DNA of 64,000 nt from Neobacillus vireti (GTDB lineage Bacteria; Bacillota; Bacilli; Bacillales; Cytobacillaceae), in contig NZ_LDNB01000017.1 in assembly GCF_001026695.1 (NCBI RefSeq), positions 206-64,205 on the forward strand, in the 5' to 3' direction. Both the position numbers and the translations under genes were made by a program. Positions 60,683-64,000 of the stretch are shown here, one piece after another. The notes below the pieces were generated by a model. It had not been told where the DNA came from. It worked only from the letters and a program-made list of their open reading frames with translations, and made no database searches. Position 1 is the stretch's first letter, and the number at the start of each line of letters is the position of its first letter.

Positions 60683-62192
60683 ATTTGCAGATGTTTTCAA
60701 AGAAAGACAATCGCAATTGTGGAGTGCCTTGTTCGAGCATATTGAACTTTCTCTTATTGCCTTATTTTTTGCCATCCTGATTGCGATTCCACTCGGGATT
60801 TATTTGACAAAAAAGCAAAGGATTGCTGAAGGGATTATTGGCATTACCGCCATTCTGCAAACAATCCCATCATTAGCTCTATTAGGTCTATTAATTCCTT
60901 TGTTTGGCATTGGAAAAGTGCCCGCCATCATAGCTTTAGTGATTTATGCACTTCTTCCTATTCTTAGAAATACATATACCGGTATCAAAGAAGTAGATCC
61001 CTCGCTTATCGAAGCAGCAAGAGCGATGGGGATGAACAGTAGACAAAGATTAGTAAAAGTAGAACTTCCGCTTGCCACGCCGGTGATAATGGCGGGAATT
61101 CGAACGGCAATGGTGTTAATTGTCGGAACAGCAACATTGGCGGCTCTTATTGGCGCTGGAGGATTAGGAGACATAATTCTTCTCGGAATTGACAGAAATA
61201 ATTCAGCATTGATTATTCTTGGTGCAATCCCAGCAGCCGTTCTTGCCATTCTTATTGATATATGCTTGCGGCAATTTGAACGAATATCTTTCAAAAAGAC
61301 CTTGATTACTTTTGTCGTAATCGGAGCGGCAGCACTCCTTACCATTACGATTCCGTCGATTACAAGCCATGACCAAAAACAAATTGTCATCGGCGGAAAA
61401 CTTGGTTCTGAGCCAGAAATTTTGATAAACATGTATAAATTGCTTATCGAGGAAGATACAGACCTAAAGGTCGACCTTAAGCCTGGTCTCGGTAAAACTT
61501 CGTTTGTTTTTAATGCGTTAAAGTCAGGCAGTATTGATGTGTACCCTGAATTTACCGGAACGGCGATTTCGGAATTTTTAAAAGAAACGGCTGAAAGCAC
61601 GGACAGTGCCCAGGTATATGACCAAGCACGAACTGGCATGTTAAAAAAGTATGATATGGAAATGTTAGAACCAATGAGTTACAACAACACGTATGCCTTA
61701 GCGGTTCCAAAGACTTTGGCTGATAGCGAGGCTTTAACGAAAATTTCTGATTTGCAATTTAGGAGCAGCAGCATAAAGGCCGGTTTTACCCTGGAGTTTG
61801 CCGATCGTGAGGATGGATATCGCGGGATTCAAAAACTTTATGGCATCGAATTTGCTAACGTCATTACGATGGAGCCGAAACTCCGCTACAATGCGATTAA
61901 ATCAGGGGATATTGATTTGGTTGATGCGTACTCAACAGATAGTGAATTAAGGCAATATAACCTATTTGTTTTAGAGGATGATAAGCATCTTTTTCCTCCT
62001 TACCAAGGGGCACCATTATTAAGAAAGGAAACGGTGCAAAAATATCCGGAAATCAAAGCTGCTTTAAATAAGCTTGCGGGAAAAATAACGGATGATCAAA
62101 TGCGCGAGATGAATTATCAAGTAAATGTCAACGGTAAAAGCGCTAAAGATGTTGCCAAGCAATTTTTACAAGAAGAGGGATTAATTAAATAA
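60675..62192 (+). CDS. opuFB: Fused permease and substrate-binding protein (OpuFB-like)
   Basis: A 505-residue fusion. Residues about 1-235 are an ABC permease with six spans (QTIPSLALLGLLIPLFGIGK, EAARAMGMNSRQ coupling loop). From about 236 a type II binding protein follows (IVIGGKLGSEPEILINMYK, SIDVYPEFTGTA) and faces outside, tethered to the membrane. This removes the need for a separate lipoprotein. OpuF imports glycine betaine and related solutes; the exact substrate here cannot be read by eye. Confidence 0.92.
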   Translation: MDKFADVFKERQSQLWSALFEHIELSLIALFFAILIAIPLGIYLTKKQRIAEGIIGITAILQTIPSLALLGLLIPLFGIGKVPAIIALVIYALLPILRNTYTGIKEVDPSLIEAARAMGMNSRQRLVKVELPLATPVIMAGIRTAMVLIVGTATLAALIGAGGLGDIILLGIDRNNSALIILGAIPAAVLAILIDICLRQFERISFKKTLITFVVIGAAALLTITIPSITSHDQKQIVIGGKLGSEPEILINMYKLLIEEDTDLKVDLKPGLGKTSFVFNALKSGSIDVYPEFTGTAISEFLKETAESTDSAQVYDQARTGMLKKYDMEMLEPMSYNNTYALAVPKTLADSEALTKISDLQFRSSSIKAGFTLEFADREDGYRGIQKLYGIEFANVITMEPKLRYNAIKSGDIDLVDAYSTDSELRQYNLFVLEDDKHLFPPYQGAPLLRKETVQKYPEIKAALNKLAGKITDDQMREMNYQVNVNGKSAKDVAKQFLQEEGLIK

Positions 62193-62295
62193 TTATACTT
62201 ATTCAAATTAAGGATTAAATCCTTGCTTTCCAGGTTAAATGATTTTAATCTAAGACTAGCATAAAAACACTACCACGAAGCAGGAGAGATAGAAT

Positions 62296-62610
62296 ATGAG
62301 GGAAGTCAAAACAGAACAAGAATATCGGGATCAAATCGCAAACGATGAATTGACAGTAGGCATCTTTACCACCACATGGTGTCCGGACTGCAAACGGTTA
62401 GCGATGTTCATCGATGAAGTTATTGAAGAGAATCAAGACAAACAGTGGATAAAAATTGACCGTGATGAGTTTCCGGAAATTTCTGAGGAACAAAATGTTA
62501 TGGGGATTCCGTCCTTATTAGTATTTAAAAATGGCGAAAAATTAGCTCATTTACATAGTGCCAACGCCAAAACACAAGATCAAGTTAGAGAATTCTTAAA
62601 CAATTTTTAA
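62296..62610 (+). CDS. Thioredoxin-like protein
   Basis: A 104-residue thioredoxin fold with active site WCPDC (Cys29, Cys32) in place of WCGPC, and the cis-proline loop MGIPSLLVF. The Asp between the cysteines suggests a redox range different from TrxA. It has no signal peptide. Its partner is unknown. AGGAGAGA precedes the ATG. Confidence 0.9.
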   Translation: MREVKTEQEYRDQIANDELTVGIFTTTWCPDCKRLAMFIDEVIEENQDKQWIKIDRDEFPEISEEQNVMGIPSLLVFKNGEKLAHLHSANAKTQDQVREFLNNF

Positions 62611-62667
62611 TTACTATTCATTGTATTTCTTAAGCCTTTTTGGAGATTATAATTGCGAGGTGATTGG

Positions 62668-62847
62668 ATGACCACGGCAAAAATTGGCGATGTGATTTCG
62701 TTTAAACGTGAGGGAAAAACCCTCGAAGGTGTCGTTTCAGGCATTAGGGAAAATTCCGTAATAGTCCAATACGGTTTTTCAAAAGCCAAAGATGAACCAC
62801 TTACGACGATCGTTAACCATAAAAATTACAAAATTACTAAAAAATAA
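62668..62847 (+). CDS. ykvS: YkvS-like small protein (DUF2187)
   Basis: A 59-residue, basic, beta-rich protein (AKIGDVISFKREGKTLEGVV, then VNHKNYKITKK). It matches the DUF2187/YkvS type, function unknown. ATG 62668 follows GAGGTGAT. Confidence 0.82.
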   Translation: MTTAKIGDVISFKREGKTLEGVVSGIRENSVIVQYGFSKAKDEPLTTIVNHKNYKITKK

Positions 62848-62902
62848 TTGGAACAGTGGATGGTATCTCTATAACATAATTGTTCAACTTGAAACTGGAT
62901 TG

Positions 62903-62930
62903 GGCACTATCCATAAAATTGGATGGTGTC
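62903..62930. repeat. Repeat-family hairpin, degenerate copy
   Basis: GGCACTATCC pairs with GGATGGTGTC with two G-T pairs and an eight-base loop. It shares the GGCACC-ATCC core with hairpins at 47864 and 55021. TTCTTT follows, so termination is possible. Confidence 0.65.
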
Positions 62931-63067
62931 TTCTTTATTTGATTGCAAAACAGTGTAAGTATTCATACTTTGCAATGTTGCCGCTAGAAATTCGCCGAGT
63001 GGTAGATAGCTATGTTTTAATAAAAATAATGATACAATGTAAAAAAATAAACTGGGGGCTATTTCTA

Positions 63068-64000
63068 ATGTACAGCTTTAAGAACGATTATAGCGAAGGC
63101 GCACATCCTAGAATATTGAATGCTTTAGTGGAATCCAACTTCGAGCAGGAGGAGGGCTACGGGCAAGACCGATTTACCCGAAAAGCAATAGAATTATTAA
63201 AGGAAACAATCGGGCGTACTGATGTTGATATTCATCTATTATCAGGCGGAACACAAACGAATTTAACCGCTATTTCAGCTTTCTTAAGACCGCATGAAGC
63301 AGCGATTTCCGCAAGTACTGGCCATATACTGGGTCATGAAACGGGTGCAATCGAAGCAACTGGACATAAAATCCTTTCAATTGAAGCAGAAGATGGAAAA
63401 CTGACTCCGGCACAATTGCAAGCTGTACTAAATGCACATCCAGATGAGCACATGGTGAAGCCGAAGCTCGTTTACATTTCAAATTCGACAGAAATAGGAT
63501 CGATTTATAAGAAAGATGAACTGGTGCAATTAAGGAATTTCTGCGACGAAAACCAGCTTATTTTGTTTATGGATGGTGCGAGATTAGGATCAGCGCTTTG
63601 TTCCGCAGAAAACGACATTTTACTAAGTGACCTACCAAGACTTGTGGATGCTTTTTATATTGGCGGAACCAAGAATGGGGCACTCATAGGGGAAGCGTTA
63701 GTGATTTGTCGTGATGCTCTTAAAGAAGATTTTCGTTATCATTTAAAGCAAAAGGGTGCACTGCTTGCAAAAGGGAGACTGTTGGGGATACAATTTCTTG
63801 AACTATTCCGCGACAATCTGTTCTTTGACTTGGCTTCGCATGCCAACAAGATGGCAGAATTGCTTAGGACTGAAATAAGTGATGCGAAAATTCCATTTCT
63901 GACGGAATCACCATCCAATCAAATTTTTCCAATCCTGCCGAATGCACTGATTACCGAACTTCAAAGGAAGTATTCTTTTCATGTTTGGGAACAAGTTGAT
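63068..64000 (+). CDS. ltaE: Low-specificity threonine aldolase, 3' end outside window
   Basis: A PLP-dependent beta-eliminating lyase, 311 codons visible and cut by the window end; full members have about 340 residues. SGGTQTNLTAISAF, the PLP-phosphate region, STGHILGHETGA and the Schiff-base Lys202 in IGGTKNGAL are present. It splits threonine to glycine and acetaldehyde. GGGGG lies before the ATG. Confidence 0.92.
   Translation, partial: MYSFKNDYSEGAHPRILNALVESNFEQEEGYGQDRFTRKAIELLKETIGRTDVDIHLLSGGTQTNLTAISAFLRPHEAAISASTGHILGHETGAIEATGHKILSIEAEDGKLTPAQLQAVLNAHPDEHMVKPKLVYISNSTEIGSIYKKDELVQLRNFCDENQLILFMDGARLGSALCSAENDILLSDLPRLVDAFYIGGTKNGALIGEALVICRDALKEDFRYHLKQKGALLAKGRLLGIQFLELFRDNLFFDLASHANKMAELLRTEISDAKIPFLTESPSNQIFPILPNALITELQRKYSFHVWEQVD

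Overview
The window reads as chromosomal DNA of an AT-rich, spore-forming, respiring Bacillaceae (Bacillus, Neobacillus or a close relative). The support is strong Gram-positive ribosome binding sites with TTG, GTG and ATG starts, spore genes (a CotG-like/CotH pair, YjcZ-family proteins, a LysM-GH18 spore hydrolase), an aa3-type quinol oxidase, and regulatory sites that fit Bacillus consensus motifs (CcpN, CcpA cre, MntR, MhqR, Fnr). I see no prophage, insertion sequence or CRISPR array. Most of the window is core-like, with accessory catabolic operons between.

Layout. 1-570: end of a tRNA cluster (Met, Ser, Tyr, Trp) and a terminator. 641-4914: ccpN, a PPDK regulatory protein gene and ppdK, preceded by three CcpN-box-like sequences. 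5080-10870: a small YbxH-like protein, a Suv3-type helicase, a spore peptidoglycan hydrolase and a D,D-carboxypeptidase. 11078-12712: a fatty acid desaturase followed by a damaged DesR-like regulator and no DesK. 12864-20683: a CBS protein, a very acidic unknown protein, and a helicase-nuclease pair related to AddB/AddA. 21110-28472: a reduced ethanolamine operon (eutL, eutS, eutP, eutA, eutB, eutC, a 46-residue membrane protein, a permease) with two 21-bp repeat arrays inside it. 28545-35156: a CPBP-like membrane protein, a DsbA-family protein, two CotG-like proteins with CotH, a zinc-ribbon/YARHG protein and an amidase. 35451-42578: heme O synthase, XdhC and MocA-like proteins, a frameshifted neutral protease, RidA, two YjcZ proteins, a HAD phosphatase. 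42641-47845: a frameshifted GntR regulator and a divergent beta-diglucoside or chitobiose PTS operon with a cre site. 48081-54979: mntH, yabR, guaC, an MhqO-like dioxygenase, a membrane-anchored serine protease, two small proteins and a luciferase-like oxidoreductase. 55317-59122: qoxABCD behind an Fnr-type palindrome. 59714-62192: a two-gene osmoprotectant ABC transporter of OpuF type. The end holds a thioredoxin-like protein, a YkvS-like protein and a threonine aldolase cut by the window edge.

How the genes fit together. CcpN probably represses its own operon together with PPDK, which makes phosphoenolpyruvate. The eut genes take up and cleave ethanolamine, but the locus lacks the shell and aldehyde-processing genes needed for a closed microcompartment. 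CotH probably phosphorylates the Ser/Thr-Arg repeats of the two CotG-like coat proteins. The PTS, GH4 glycosidase and deacetylase form one disaccharide route under GntR and CcpA control.

The observations I rank highest are three intergenic arrays with different cores but the same 21-bp period, the CcpN boxes in front of ccpN-ppdK, the second CotG-like paralogue with 45-bp coding repeats, the AddAB-like pair next to a DNA-mimic-like acidic protein, the reduced eut operon with a possible attenuator, and the decayed Des thermosensor. Two genes carry one-base shifts at homopolymers (neutral protease, GntR), so sequencing error must be excluded before calling them pseudogenes.
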